Source: an uncultured Mycoplasmatota bacterium | Lineage (GTDB): Bacteria > Bacillota_I > Bacilli_A > RF39 > UBA660 | Assembly: GCA_948434005.1 (NCBI GenBank) | Contig: CAOJEH010000003.1 | Span: forward strand, 1-64,000 | Length of the DNA stretch: 64,000 bases | Reading direction: 5' to 3' | Made by a program: the position numbers and the translations under genes | Notes under the pieces: model-generated | What the model saw: the letters and a program-made list of their open reading frames with translations, nothing else | What the model was told of the DNA's origin: nothing | The model's database searches: none | Shown here: piece after piece, positions 26,511 through 35,753 of the stretch | How the letters are laid out: each line of letters opens with the position of its first letter | How positions within the stretch are numbered: position 1 is the first letter of the stretch

Positions 26511-27200
26511 TTACTCCATTACTTTAAAATGATTACCACTATCTAAATATAATACTCCTTTTTTACCACTTAACTGAGTTAGTACCTTATTATAATAGTT
26601 AATCATATTAAGTTTAGTTAATGTTATATATACACTATTACCATCATCCATATATAATAAAAATCTATCTTTATCATAATCTGTTGGTAAATATGTTATT
26701 TCAGATATTTTACCTAATATATCTTTATCTACTTTTAAGATTCCTTTTATAAGAGTTTCATATTTCTTATCTGGTACATAGTTCATAAGACGTGGAACTC
26801 TTTTTATATTAACTAATTCATCTTTAGCTATTTCTTTTTTATTTTCTAGTATAAATTTATCATTAGCGGCATAATCAAATAAAATTCTATTTTCCTCTAC
26901 ATTGATAGTTATAATATGACCTATACTTTTCTTTACTTCTACTTCTTTAATATATGGACTAGACTTTAATCTCTTTTTTATTCCATGACTAGTTGTATAA
27001 TAAAAACTAGGATAATCATCTATTTTGGCAAGTTCAATTATATAATCATCATTTAAGTATGTAGTTCCCTTAATAACAATATTTTTAATACTTGTATCTA
27101 AATATAAATAAATGGCAAAAACAATAACTCCTAGTATTAAAATAACTAGAAGTAATCTAAAAATTCTTAATTTTTTTCTTTTTACCAGTTTCTTTGCCAT
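26511..27200 (-). CDS. divIB: Cell division protein DivIB/FtsQ
   Basis: 229 residues from ATG 27200 (AGGGGAAA upstream). A basic cytoplasmic N-terminus (KKLVKRKKLR), one membrane helix (about 15-35), an extracellular POTRA domain beginning IKNIVIKGTTYLND, then the FtsQ/DivIB beta domain ending near LYLDSGNHF. It is part of the FtsL-DivIC-DivIB divisome complex. Its place after murB is the standard murG-murB-divIB order of Firmicutes, and its start follows the murB stop by 11 bases. Confidence 0.9.
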   Translation of the reverse strand: MAKKLVKRKKLRIFRLLLVILILGVIVFAIYLYLDTSIKNIVIKGTTYLNDDYIIELAKIDDYPSFYYTTSHGIKKRLKSSPYIKEVEVKKSIGHIITINVEENRILFDYAANDKFILENKKEIAKDELVNIKRVPRLMNYVPDKKYETLIKGILKVDKDILGKISEITYLPTDYDKDRFLLYMDDGNSVYITLTKLNMINYYNKVLTQLSGKKGVLYLDSGNHFKVME

Positions 27201-27211
27201 ATTTTCCCCTA

Positions 27212-28114
27212 TTACCAATTTACAAATTCTTGTTCTACAATCATTTCTACATTATATTTTTCTTTTACTTTTTCTTTTGCATAATCAATTAGATATTTTA
27301 TATCTTCACTCTTAGCATTTTCACTATTTACTATAAAGTTTGCATGTTTATCACTAATCATTGCTCCACCATGTTTCATTCCTTTTAAACCTAGATTTTC
27401 TATTAATTCACCTGCAAACATATTAGGAGGATTTCTAAAAACACTTCCTGCACTAGGATAGTTTAGTGGCTGTGACTCTAGTCTTCTTTTAAGTCTATTT
27501 TTCATAAGATTTTCTATTGCTTGTTTATTACCATGTTCAAGTTTTATAATAGCTTCTAGACATATATATTTAGGATGTGTTTTTAAAAATGATGTTCTAT
27601 AGTGAAAGTTAAGTTCTTTATTTTCAAGTTCAATAATTCTATAATCAGGTGTAAGTACTTTAATACTTCTAACAATATAACCCATATCACTTTTATAGGC
27701 ACCTGCATTCATAAATACTGCACCACCTACAGTACCAGGTATTCCTGCAGCAAATTCTAAGCCAGTAAGTGAATTTTTCATAGCCATTCTCGATAATTTC
27801 ATTAATGAATATCCTGCACCTACTTTTATACGATTACCATTTATTTCAATACTATTTATATCAGATAGTTTTACTAAGACTCCTCTAAAATCTTTATCAC
27901 TAAATAAAAGGTTTGAACCATTTCCTAAAATTTTATAATTAATATTATTTTGATTAAGTATTCTTATTAATAGAACTAATTTTTCTACTGTTTTTGGATA
28001 TACAACTAAGTCTGCTCTGCCACCAACTTTATATGTTGTATATTTTTTTAAGGAAACATTCTCTTCTATTTTACCTATATTTTCTTTTCTTATTTTCTGT
28101 ATTAATTCCTTCAT
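27212..28114 (-). CDS. murB: UDP-N-acetylenolpyruvoylglucosamine reductase MurB
   Basis: FAD enzyme reducing UDP-GlcNAc-enolpyruvate to UDP-MurNAc. 300 residues: FAD-binding N-terminal domain (TTYKVGGRAD, LGNGSNLL), GIPGTVGGAVFMNAGAYK, the proton-donor Ser in YPSAGSVFRNP, and the C-terminal catalytic Glu in EQEFV. The length and the absence of the extra tyrosine loop suggest the type II form usual in Firmicutes. It is translationally coupled to murG through a TAATG stop-start overlap. Confidence 0.97.
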   Translation of the reverse strand: MKELIQKIRKENIGKIEENVSLKKYTTYKVGGRADLVVYPKTVEKLVLLIRILNQNNINYKILGNGSNLLFSDKDFRGVLVKLSDINSIEINGNRIKVGAGYSLMKLSRMAMKNSLTGLEFAAGIPGTVGGAVFMNAGAYKSDMGYIVRSIKVLTPDYRIIELENKELNFHYRTSFLKTHPKYICLEAIIKLEHGNKQAIENLMKNRLKRRLESQPLNYPSAGSVFRNPPNMFAGELIENLGLKGMKHGGAMISDKHANFIVNSENAKSEDIKYLIDYAKEKVKEKYNVEMIVEQEFVNW

Positions 28115-29199
28115 TATTTATCTTCCTTAATAACCTTTTTAATTTCTTCATAAAATTTTGTTGCAGAGTTAGGAACACCTAATTTTTTTGAACATTGTCT
28201 CATTTTATCATAATTAGTATTATCATTAATTATATTATCTATAGCAGGTAATAATGTTTTTATAGAAAACGCTTCTTCTGTTATTAATTTACATGCTCCC
28301 ATATCTTCTAATTCTTTAGCATTTATATATTGATGGTTATTAGTTACATATGGAGATGGCACTAAAACGGATGGTAAGCCTATAGCAGTTATTTCTGCAA
28401 TAACTGATGCTCCTGCTCTAGAGATAATTAAATCAGTACTTTTTAATAGATTAATAAAGTTATCTAAATATGGTACTAAAGCTACATTTTTTGGGCAATT
28501 AAGAGTTTTATAACTTTCATAATATTCTTTACCTGTTACTATTATTACTTGATAATCTTTCATATTAAATGCTGGAATAATTGCTTTTATCTTTTTAGTC
28601 ATTGTTGTAGAACCTAATGATCCCATAACTATAACAACTAATTTCTTCTCATTACTTAGTCCATAGTCTTTTTTATCAGCAGGTTTAACTGAAATAATTT
28701 CTTCACTTCTAGGATTACCTGTATACACTACTTTATTTGAATCAAAATACTTTTTAGTATTAGGAAGAGATATACAGATTCTATTAGCATATTTTGATAT
28801 AAGCTTATTAGAAACACCTGGTATAGAATTTTGTTCATGAATAATTATTTTACACTTTAGTTTGTGAGCAGCAATTATGACAGGTGCGGTAATATAACCA
28901 CCAACACCGATTACTATATCTGGATTAAATTCTTTAATTATTTCTTTTGCCTTTTTTATAGCTTTTTTATATTTAAAAAAAACATTTATATTCTTAAAGA
29001 TATTTTTTCTATCTATACCTTCCATTTCAATACCAATAAACTTTATGCCTAATTTTGGTACTAAATCTTTTTCCATTCTATCTGTTGTACCTATATATAA
29101 TATTTCACTTAATGATTCTTTTTCTTTTATTTTGTTTATTATTGCTAAGGCAGGATATATATGGCCACCTGTTCCTCCAGCACATACAATTGCTTTCAC
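28114..29199 (-). CDS. murG: UDP-GlcNAc:lipid I transferase MurG
   Basis: Converts lipid I to lipid II at the inner membrane face. 361 residues, GT-B fold with GGTGGHIYPA at residues 8-17, GVGGYITAP, HEQNSIPG and the donor-binding SRAGASVIAEI. The start is GTG (29199-29197) with AAGGATGTGAT upstream; no ATG fits. It overlaps murB by one base (TAATG). It lies downstream of two beta-sandwich membrane-protein genes rather than after the usual murD/ftsW. Confidence 0.97.
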   Translation of the reverse strand: MKAIVCAGGTGGHIYPALAIINKIKEKESLSEILYIGTTDRMEKDLVPKLGIKFIGIEMEGIDRKNIFKNINVFFKYKKAIKKAKEIIKEFNPDIVIGVGGYITAPVIIAAHKLKCKIIIHEQNSIPGVSNKLISKYANRICISLPNTKKYFDSNKVVYTGNPRSEEIISVKPADKKDYGLSNEKKLVVIVMGSLGSTTMTKKIKAIIPAFNMKDYQVIIVTGKEYYESYKTLNCPKNVALVPYLDNFINLLKSTDLIISRAGASVIAEITAIGLPSVLVPSPYVTNNHQYINAKELEDMGACKLITEEAFSIKTLLPAIDNIINDNTNYDKMRQCSKKLGVPNSATKFYEEIKKVIKEDK

Positions 29200-29268
29200 G
29201 AAATCACATCCTTGTTATTCTATCATAATTTTATGCCTGTAAAATTAAAAAAAGACGCTCTTATGAAC

Positions 29269-29877
29269 TTAATCATTAAAGTTTTGATCACTTTGGATAG
29301 CTTCTATTTTTACTTTACCATGGAAGTGTGTTCCCATAATATCACTTTTTGCATCACTCTTTATCCATAACTTTAGTGAAAATGATTTCGACTCACCAAC
29401 ATCTAAAGTGCCTTCATCTAACAAACCATTAGTTGCACTTAATATATTAGTATTATATGAATTATTATCTATATTTTTAGATAAGTATTTTATATTTGAT
29501 AAATTCATCTTATTTTTTTCACAATTATCCTTTTTATATGAATTAGAATCCTCTACTAAATAAAGTCTATAGTTGGCAGCTATTTTTCCTACATTCTTAA
29601 CTTCAAATGTATATGGTTCTATTAACTTACCTTGTTCATCAGTTACAGGTAGACTATTTTTTAATGAAATCTTATTTTCTTCATTTTGAAATTTTATACT
29701 TAAATTTGCTGTAGTAATTTGATTTATCTTCTTACCACCTATAAATTGTGTCCAAGCTGCATAACTTATACTTATTATACATATTAAAATACTAAAGCAT
29801 AGTATAATTAAACCTAATCTATTTTCCTTTTTTATCTCTTTTGTACTATCCTGTTTATTATGTATATCTTTTTTCAT
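29269..29877 (-). CDS. Membrane-anchored beta-sandwich protein, TasA/camelysin-like organisation (copy 1)
   Basis: 202 residues: a charged cytoplasmic tail (1-20), one membrane helix (about 21-42) ending in SYAAWTQF, then an extracellular beta-rich domain. It starts with ITTANLSIKF, contains LPVTDEQGKLIEPYTFEVKN and ends KLWIKS...GTHFHGKVKIEA. The A-W-x-x-F after the helix and the FxxKN...K...YxL pattern resemble SipW-dependent TasA/camelysin-type surface proteins; this is a weak resemblance, not a firm family call. The next gene upstream is a clear paralogue. It has its own promoter (29904-29932) and lies upstream of murG. Confidence 0.65.
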   Translation of the reverse strand: MKKDIHNKQDSTKEIKKENRLGLIILCFSILICIISISYAAWTQFIGGKKINQITTANLSIKFQNEENKISLKNSLPVTDEQGKLIEPYTFEVKNVGKIAANYRLYLVEDSNSYKKDNCEKNKMNLSNIKYLSKNIDNNSYNTNILSATNGLLDEGTLDVGESKSFSLKLWIKSDAKSDIMGTHFHGKVKIEAIQSDQNFND

Positions 29878-29903
29878 GATTACACTTCCCTTATATATCT
29901 TAA

Positions 29904-29932
29904 ATTATATATAAAATTATCTGTTTTGTAAA
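29904..29932 (-). promoter_or_regulatory. Promoter of beta-sandwich gene copy 1 (and perhaps murG)
   Basis: -35 TTTACA (29932-29927), 17-base spacer, -10 TATAAT (29909-29904), directly after the terminator of the preceding gene. Confidence 0.65.
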
Positions 29933-29936
29933 TAAA

Positions 29937-29965
29937 AACAACAACTAATTTATTTAATTGTTGTT
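29937..29965 (-). terminator. Terminator of beta-sandwich gene copy 2
   Basis: Stem AACAACAATTAA with TTAGTTGTTGTT (one wobble) and a T-rich tail. It begins inside the last codons of the gene, with the TAA stop in the loop. Confidence 0.7.
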
Positions 29966-30528
29966 GCTACCAAAGCACCCTCATCTTCTACTTTTATAAT
30001 GCCATGATAATGCATTTTAGTACCTGTATTTTGAGTAGATTTATTACTAATCCAAAATCTAACTGTATAATTTTCTTCTCTATTCGCTTTAATTATTCTA
30101 TTTATAACATTTCCATTTATTAAATCACTTAGGTTATAAATATTATTTTTTTCTCTATCATTATGAATAGATAATTTTATTATATTTTTAGGAATCTTAT
30201 ATTTATTACATTTATCACTTTTATATAATTCATCATTATCATTTATATTTATGGAATATTTTATACTTTTATTAGTATTATTTTTTATTGTAAAAGTATA
30301 AGCCTTTGAAGATAAACCTACTGAGTCGGTTACAGGAGTATGTCTCGTAATATTAATTTGATCTCCATTTTTTTCGTGAAAGGTAACATCTAGAGTATCT
30401 GTATTATAATCAGTACTCTCCTTATCACTAAATTTATAATATATATTATAAGTTGCCACTAAAGCAAATGTTAATATTATAACAATTATTAGAATTTCTT
30501 TTTTTCTATATTTAATACTATTTAACAT
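29950..30528 (-). CDS. Membrane-anchored beta-sandwich protein (copy 2)
   Basis: 192 residues from ATG 30528 (AGAGGTG upstream; the ATG at 30552 is unsupported). One membrane helix (about 9-28), then an extracellular domain paralogous to the adjacent copy 1: TPVTDSVGLSSKAYTFTIKN versus LPVTDEQG...YTFEVKN, a shared YKSDKCNKYKIP/YKKDNCEKNKM segment, RFWISN versus KLWIKS, and the terminal GTKMHYHGIIKVED versus GTHFHGKVKIEA. Function unknown. The helix is followed by TYNIYYKF rather than the A-W pattern of copy 1. Tandem duplication is evident. It could be a structural surface protein or a sensor. Confidence 0.62.
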   Translation of the reverse strand: MLNSIKYRKKEILIIVIILTFALVATYNIYYKFSDKESTDYNTDTLDVTFHEKNGDQINITRHTPVTDSVGLSSKAYTFTIKNNTNKSIKYSININDNDELYKSDKCNKYKIPKNIIKLSIHNDREKNNIYNLSDLINGNVINRIIKANREENYTVRFWISNKSTQNTGTKMHYHGIIKVEDEGALVATTIK

Positions 30529-30608
30529 AATTACACCTCTTCTATATAACACCAGTTATAAACTAATATATAGTTAGTATATCATATATTCAGGGAAAAA
30601 TGATAAAT

Positions 30609-30640
30609 AAAAAAGAAAAGCTTTCTAGCTTTACTTTTTT
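30609..30640 (-). terminator. Terminator of the lysozyme-like gene, overlapping its stop codon
   Basis: Stem AAAAAAGTAAAGCT with AGCTTTTCTTTTTT (one mismatch), 4-base loop, T-rich tail. The TAA stop (30641-30639) lies at the edge of the stem. Confidence 0.7.
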
Positions 30641-31919
30641 ATTTACTATTTTGATATAGACTATTTGATTTAAATTTCTTTAAGACTTTAATATTTTTCT
30701 TTTTCTTTTCTCTAGCTTTATTTACTGAATCAATGCTATGATACTTTGTAAATTTCCCATAATATGAGTTTTCAAATCTTACTACATAGGCTCTTGATAT
30801 TTTCTTTGTTCTCCATAAAGCACCACCATTATAACATCCTGCATATTCTATAGGATCGAAACTATCTTGACGACTAGAAAGTTCTTTATATTCAAGACAA
30901 CAACTTACAACATTAATATAATCATTATCTCTCATTAATTTATATATCATGTTATATTCATCACTATCATTACAGTCTACTCCATACCTTTCGCAAAATA
31001 TTAATAGTGCGCTGTTAGTATTTTGTTGAGTAAGGCCTAAATCATAACTGTCTTTACTAGTATCTCCATTATAACTAGGATTATATGATTCTAAACCACT
31101 TGAATTGAATTCACCCATTGTTTCAGTATCAATAGTTGAAAATAGTAAGTCAGCTGGAAAACCACTAACAGTTGCTTGTTCATATATAAACCATTGTAGT
31201 GGTGCAGATAATTTACAATCCTTATACAATTTATCTTCTTCCGTTAAGCCTAGTTTTTCTAACTCTTTTTGTCTTTTTAAAATATCATTAATAGTTTTAC
31301 GCTTTTTAAAATCATATAAAACTTTTTTCTTTTCTGCACTCTCAATTTTTTTCATTCTAGCTTTTTGTATTTTTATAATTCTTTTATGTTCCTTTTTTAT
31401 TTGCTTTTGTAAATCATTTGTAATATTAATAAGACTCATATAATGATTAGAAACAATTCTTGAAATAGTATTAGTATTTACATAATCTAAATTGATATTA
31501 TTTTTATTATCCGATATACATTTAGTTTCTTCTTCTTTGGAGGTATTTTTATAACTACTGGTAGTTATAACAGCTACTAATAAAGTAGCTGTTGCAAATA
31601 AAAACCTTTTAAAAGCTTTGCTACTTATCTTTATTTTTCTACTTTCTTTAGAATCTTTTACTATCATATTATTTGCAACTATAAGTGGGATTAATTCTAT
31701 TTTTCTAGAATCATTAATCTCATTTTTTCGTATATCTTCTAAAATTATATTACTAGTATATTCACTTAATTTTTCTACACCAATTTCTGCTAATTTATTT
31801 GGAAGATTTCCAATATCTTTTTTACTAATTAAATTCTTTATTAATTCAATGGTATCTTCTTTTGTATGAACTATACTATATTCTTTTAAATAAGCTTTAA
31901 TTAAATCATTATTATCCAT
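30639..31919 (-). CDS. Type II membrane protein with lysozyme/SLT-like domain
   Basis: 426 residues. A cytoplasmic N-terminal region of about 100 residues rich in helices, one membrane helix (105-121), a basic coiled-coil (about 160-225), then a domain with the signature of soluble lytic transglycosylases: GFPADLLFSTIDTETMGEF (catalytic Glu266 or Glu270), DLGLTQ (293-298) and AGCYNGGALWR (360-370). These match the E-S, GLMQ and AYNAG motifs of the family, though divergently. It probably cleaves peptidoglycan glycan strands outside the membrane. The long cytoplasmic head suggests control from inside the cell. It is expressed from the best consensus promoter in the window, with an AGGGGG ribosome-binding site. 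Confidence 0.72.
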   Translation of the reverse strand: MDNNDLIKAYLKEYSIVHTKEDTIELIKNLISKKDIGNLPNKLAEIGVEKLSEYTSNIILEDIRKNEINDSRKIELIPLIVANNMIVKDSKESRKIKISSKAFKRFLFATATLLVAVITTSSYKNTSKEEETKCISDNKNNINLDYVNTNTISRIVSNHYMSLINITNDLQKQIKKEHKRIIKIQKARMKKIESAEKKKVLYDFKKRKTINDILKRQKELEKLGLTEEDKLYKDCKLSAPLQWFIYEQATVSGFPADLLFSTIDTETMGEFNSSGLESYNPSYNGDTSKDSYDLGLTQQNTNSALLIFCERYGVDCNDSDEYNMIYKLMRDNDYINVVSCCLEYKELSSRQDSFDPIEYAGCYNGGALWRTKKISRAYVVRFENSYYGKFTKYHSIDSVNKAREKKKKNIKVLKKFKSNSLYQNSK

Positions 31920-31947
31920 TAATAAATCCCCCTTTTAATACCGCTAC

Positions 31948-31976
31948 ATTATAGCATAAAATTACTATTTTGTCAA
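31948..31976 (-). promoter_or_regulatory. Consensus promoter of the lysozyme-like gene
   Basis: Perfect -35 TTGACA (31976-31971), 17-base spacer ending TGC (extended -10), perfect -10 TATAAT (31953-31948). Confidence 0.88.
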
Positions 31977-32103
31977 TTAAATAAAGATTTCAGCTATAAA
32001 AGGTTCAGATTTATATATAAGTTTAAAAGTAATACAAAATCATATATTAAATAGTTTGTTTTATAATCGATAATTATAATAAAATATATTAATTAAAATA
32101 CAT

Positions 32104-33189
32104 TTACAAATTTCTACTAATATTTAAAATTATTCCTATACTACACATTGTTATTAATAAACTAGATCCTCCATAACTTAAAAATGGAAGAGTTACTCCC
32201 GTTACTGGTATCATTCCAATAACTACCATTAAATTCATTAAAGTTTGAAAAGCTAGTTGAAACATCATACCAAAAGCTAAGTACTTAGAAAAATGATCTT
32301 TTGCTTTTAATGCTATTCTTAATCCTCTATATATAGCAATTGAAAATAATCCTACTACTATAATTACACCCATTATTCCAAATTCTTCTGATATTATTGA
32401 AAATATAAAATCTGTTTGTGGTTCTGGTAAATAAAAATGTTTTTGAATAGAATTTTGAAATCCCATACCTAATAATCCACCTGGACCTATTGCATATAAG
32501 CTTTGAATTATTTGAAATCCCGTACCTAAAGGATCATTCCATGGATTTATAAATGAAGTTATTCTATCCATTCTATATGGGGCGATTAGTATTAGTATCA
32601 CTATACCTAGTATTCCTATAATTCCTCCACCTATAAAGAATTTCATATTAACACCTGCGATAAATAAAAGTGAAATTATAGAAACTACTAAAATTACTCC
32701 TGTACCTAAGTCTGGCTGTAACATAATAAGACCGAAAAAAATAAATAGTATAAAAAGAATTGGAAAAACTCCTTGTTTATAACTTTTTATAAATTTATTA
32801 CTATTAGCTAAATATTTACTGGTAAATATTATCATTCCTAGTTTAGCGGCTTCACTTGGTTGAATTCCAAATGAACCTATTCCAAACCAACTACGGCTAC
32901 CATTTCTAATACTACCTATTCCAGGTATTGCTACTAAAACTAGTAATATAAAACATATTAAGAGAATTTTATTAGCTTTTTTATAGTATAAATTATAATC
33001 TATTTTTGATATAAATATCATTAAGAAGACTCCTATTACTGCAAAAATAAGCTGTCTTTTTATATAATAAAAACTATCATTAAATTTATATTCTGCCCAA
33101 ATTGATGATGCTGAATATATCATAATTATTCCAAATACTATTAGTAAAATAACTGCACTAAAAAGGAAAATATCTACTTTCTTTTTCAT
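32104..33189 (-). CDS. ftsW: Lipid II polymerase FtsW (SEDS family)
   Basis: 361 residues with about ten membrane helices. SEDS hallmarks: GIQPSEAAKLGMI, LQPDLGTG, the extracellular loop HFYLPEPQTDFIFSIISEEFG containing the catalytic Asp, and VTLPFLSYGGSSL near the C-terminus. The HFYLPEPQTDF form and PFLSYGGSS favour FtsW/SpoVE over RodA. It polymerises glycan strands together with a class B PBP. AGGTGAT precedes the start. It stands apart from murG and mraY, flanked by the lysozyme-like gene and a divergent ZIP transporter. Confidence 0.92.
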   Translation of the reverse strand: MKKKVDIFLFSAVILLIVFGIIMIYSASSIWAEYKFNDSFYYIKRQLIFAVIGVFLMIFISKIDYNLYYKKANKILLICFILLVLVAIPGIGSIRNGSRSWFGIGSFGIQPSEAAKLGMIIFTSKYLANSNKFIKSYKQGVFPILFILFIFFGLIMLQPDLGTGVILVVSIISLLFIAGVNMKFFIGGGIIGILGIVILILIAPYRMDRITSFINPWNDPLGTGFQIIQSLYAIGPGGLLGMGFQNSIQKHFYLPEPQTDFIFSIISEEFGIMGVIIVVGLFSIAIYRGLRIALKAKDHFSKYLAFGMMFQLAFQTLMNLMVVIGMIPVTGVTLPFLSYGGSSLLITMCSIGIILNISRNL

Positions 33190-33310
33190 GATATCACCTA
33201 ATATATTTTATTATAAATAATATAAAAAAGAACTCCTTGTAGTTATTTTATATATATACATCACATTTATTACAATAAAACATAAAATACTTTAGGACTT
33301 GGAGGTTTTT

Positions 33311-34111
33311 ATGTTAGATTGGTTTAGCAATTTAAATTATCCTATACAAGCCTTACTTGCTACTACATTTACTTGGTTTGTTACTGCATTAGGAGCAGCT
33401 ATTGTCTTCTTATTTAAAAAAATTAATAAGAATGTAATGGATGCAATGTTAGGTTTTGCAGCAGGTGTTATGATTGCAGCATCTTTCTTTTCTTTATTAT
33501 CGCCGGCTATAGAAATGGCAAATAATTTAAAACTATGTGCCTGGATTGTATGTGCTGTCGGAGTAATATTTGGTGGTATATTATTATTTGTTGGAGATAA
33601 ATCATTTGACTTTATCGAAAAAAGAAAAGTTTTAAAAAATAGTTCTAGTTTTAAAAGATGTTTAATGTTAATAACATCTATAACTCTTCATAATATTCCG
33701 GAAGGTCTTGCTGTTGGTGTTGCTTTTGGGTCATTATTTTATGGGTTAGATGGAGCTAATACTGCTTCTGCTTGTATGTTAGCATTAGGTATTGGGCTAC
33801 AAAACTTTCCTGAAGGAATGGCTGTAAGTGTTCCATTAAGAAGAGAGGGATATTCTAGGAAAAAGGCATTTTTTTATGGGCAATTAAGTGGTATTGTAGA
33901 ACCGATATCTGGTGTTATAGGTGCAATATTAGTTATTAAGATGAGGAGCTTATTACCATATTTACTTGCTTTTGCTGCAGGAGCAATGATTTATGTAGTA
34001 GTTGAAGAACTAATACCAGAAAGTCAAACTAATAAGAGAAAAGAAGTTATGGCATTTTTTACACTTATTGGTTTTTCACTTATGATGGTATTAGATATAG
34101 CTTTGGGATAA
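33311..34111 (+). CDS. ZIP-family divalent metal transporter
   Basis: 266 residues from ATG 33311 (GGAGG six bases upstream; the in-frame TTG further up overlaps it). Eight membrane helices with the ZIP binuclear metal site: HNIPEG in helix 4 and QNFPEG in helix 5, plus VEELIPE at the end of a later helix. It resembles the ZupT/GufA branch, which takes up zinc and other divalent metals. It lacks a His-rich loop between helices 3 and 4. Monocistronic on the plus strand, it ends at a bidirectional terminator shared with gpmI. Confidence 0.93.
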   Translation: MLDWFSNLNYPIQALLATTFTWFVTALGAAIVFLFKKINKNVMDAMLGFAAGVMIAASFFSLLSPAIEMANNLKLCAWIVCAVGVIFGGILLFVGDKSFDFIEKRKVLKNSSSFKRCLMLITSITLHNIPEGLAVGVAFGSLFYGLDGANTASACMLALGIGLQNFPEGMAVSVPLRREGYSRKKAFFYGQLSGIVEPISGVIGAILVIKMRSLLPYLLAFAAGAMIYVVVEELIPESQTNKRKEVMAFFTLIGFSLMMVLDIALG

Positions 34112-34139
34112 AAAAATAAGAGTTAACGCTCTTATTTTT
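34112..34139. terminator. Bidirectional terminator between the ZIP gene and gpmI
   Basis: Perfect 11-base-pair stem AAAAATAAGAG/CTCTTATTTTT with a 6-base loop. It overlaps the gpmI stop codon (34134-34132). Confidence 0.85.
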
Positions 34140-35706
34140 CTATTATTGATTCTAACCAATTAGGATTAGGTTCTATATCAAATAATTTAGCTACTGTTGC
34201 TGCAACATTAGCGAGTCCAAAATCTCCATCTTTTATTTTTATATTATTTAGATCTTTTCCAAATATTATAAATGGAACTTTATTTGTAGTATGAGAGGTT
34301 TTTGGTGTTTTTTCTCTATCATTTAACTGATACATTTCTTCTACATTTCCATGATCTGCCATAACAATTAGAATTGAGCCATCCTCTTCTACTGCTTTCA
34401 TTATCCTTCCTAAATTATAATCAACTGCTTCTACAGCTTCAATTGCTGCATTATAATTATCAGTATGCCCTACCATATCTCCATTTGGAAAATTACATCT
34501 TAGAAAGTCATATTTATTAGATTTAATTGCATCTATTAGTTTATCTGTTATTTCATATGACTTCATTTTTGGTTTCTTATCAAATTCTATTTTATCACTA
34601 GGTATTTCTTCATATGTTTCTAATTCTTCATTTATTTTTTCTTTTCTATTTCCATTCCAATAGTACGTAACATGTCCGTATTTTTGGGTTTCACTAACAG
34701 CATATTCTCTAATGCCATATTTAGATAATTCTTCAGTTAGAGTAAACTCTATTGTTGGTGGTTCTACTAGATAGTGCTTTGGTATTTTAAAATCAGGATC
34801 ATATTGTACCATACCTACATACATTACCTTTGGTACTCTAATACGATTAAATTTATTAAATTTTTCATCTGCCTCAAAAGCTTTTGATATCTCTATTGCT
34901 CTATCTTTTCTATAATTATAAAATATAACACTATCTCCATCTATTATTTCTCCTACTGGATTATTATTATCATCTACTACGACAAAAGAATCTAGATATT
35001 GATCTGTTACATTTTCTTCTTTTCTATATGTTTCTATAGCTTCTTTAGCACTAGTAAACTTTCTAGCATCCCCTAAAACATGAGCTTTCCATCCTTTTTC
35101 AACTATTTTCCAGTTAGCATCATATCTATCCATAGTAACAGTCATTCTGCCACCACCACTTGCAATCATACTATCAAAGTTATCATCATTTAGACTATGT
35201 AACTTTTCTTCTAACATATCTACGTATTTTAAAGCACTTGTCTCTTCTACATCTCTACCATCTAATAAAATATGGACTCTTACTCTTTTAATACCTTCCG
35301 CTTTAGCTTCATCTAACATAGTAAATAAATGATTTATATGAGAATGAACGTTACCATCCGATAATAGTCCTATAAAGTGTAGAGTGTTATTTTCTTTACA
35401 ATAATTTATTAATTTTTTCCAAGTAGATCCTTCAAATATTTTCTTTGTGGAAATAGCTTCTTCTGCTAATTTTGATCCTTGTGGATATATTTGACCACAT
35501 CCAATAGCATTGTGTCCTACTTCACTATTTCCCATATCTTTATCACTAGGTAATCCTACATAAGTACCATGTGCCTTTATTAACGTATTAGGATACTCTT
35601 TCATTAATAAATCCAAATTCTTAGTATCAGCAGCTTTAACGGCATTTCCATATTCTTCTTTTGTTATTCCTACTCCATCCATTACTACTAATGTTACCTT
35701 GTTCAT
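34132..35706 (-). CDS. gpmI: 2,3-bisphosphoglycerate-independent phosphoglycerate mutase
   Basis: Interconverts 3- and 2-phosphoglycerate in glycolysis with Mn2+. 524 residues. Alkaline-phosphatase-fold motifs: VVMDGVG near the N-terminus, catalytic Ser in MGNSEVGHNAIG (about residue 62), LLSDGNVHSH, LLDGRDV, NFPNGDMVGHTD and MADHGNVEEM, so all metal ligands are present. TTAGGAGG precedes the start. It follows mraY but is separated by a terminator and has no clear promoter of its own, so its transcription is uncertain. Confidence 0.96.
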   Translation of the reverse strand: MNKVTLVVMDGVGITKEEYGNAVKAADTKNLDLLMKEYPNTLIKAHGTYVGLPSDKDMGNSEVGHNAIGCGQIYPQGSKLAEEAISTKKIFEGSTWKKLINYCKENNTLHFIGLLSDGNVHSHINHLFTMLDEAKAEGIKRVRVHILLDGRDVEETSALKYVDMLEEKLHSLNDDNFDSMIASGGGRMTVTMDRYDANWKIVEKGWKAHVLGDARKFTSAKEAIETYRKEENVTDQYLDSFVVVDDNNNPVGEIIDGDSVIFYNYRKDRAIEISKAFEADEKFNKFNRIRVPKVMYVGMVQYDPDFKIPKHYLVEPPTIEFTLTEELSKYGIREYAVSETQKYGHVTYYWNGNRKEKINEELETYEEIPSDKIEFDKKPKMKSYEITDKLIDAIKSNKYDFLRCNFPNGDMVGHTDNYNAAIEAVEAVDYNLGRIMKAVEEDGSILIVMADHGNVEEMYQLNDREKTPKTSHTTNKVPFIIFGKDLNNIKIKDGDFGLANVAATVAKLFDIEPNPNWLESIIEK

Positions 35707-35726
35707 ATTTTTCCTCCTAAGGGCGT

Positions 35727-35753
35727 AAAAAAGTAATTATTAAATTACTTTTT
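35727..35753 (-). terminator. Terminator of mraY
   Basis: Perfect 11-base-pair palindromic stem AAAAAGTAATT/AATTACTTTTT with a 4-base loop and a T tail, including the first base pairs of the mraY stop codon. Confidence 0.75.

Noticed and set aside
32030-32100. AT-rich near-palindrome around TCGAT downstream of ftsW, considered as a terminator or attachment site
   Set aside because: Arms do not pair well and there is no T run; no repeat copy elsewhere.
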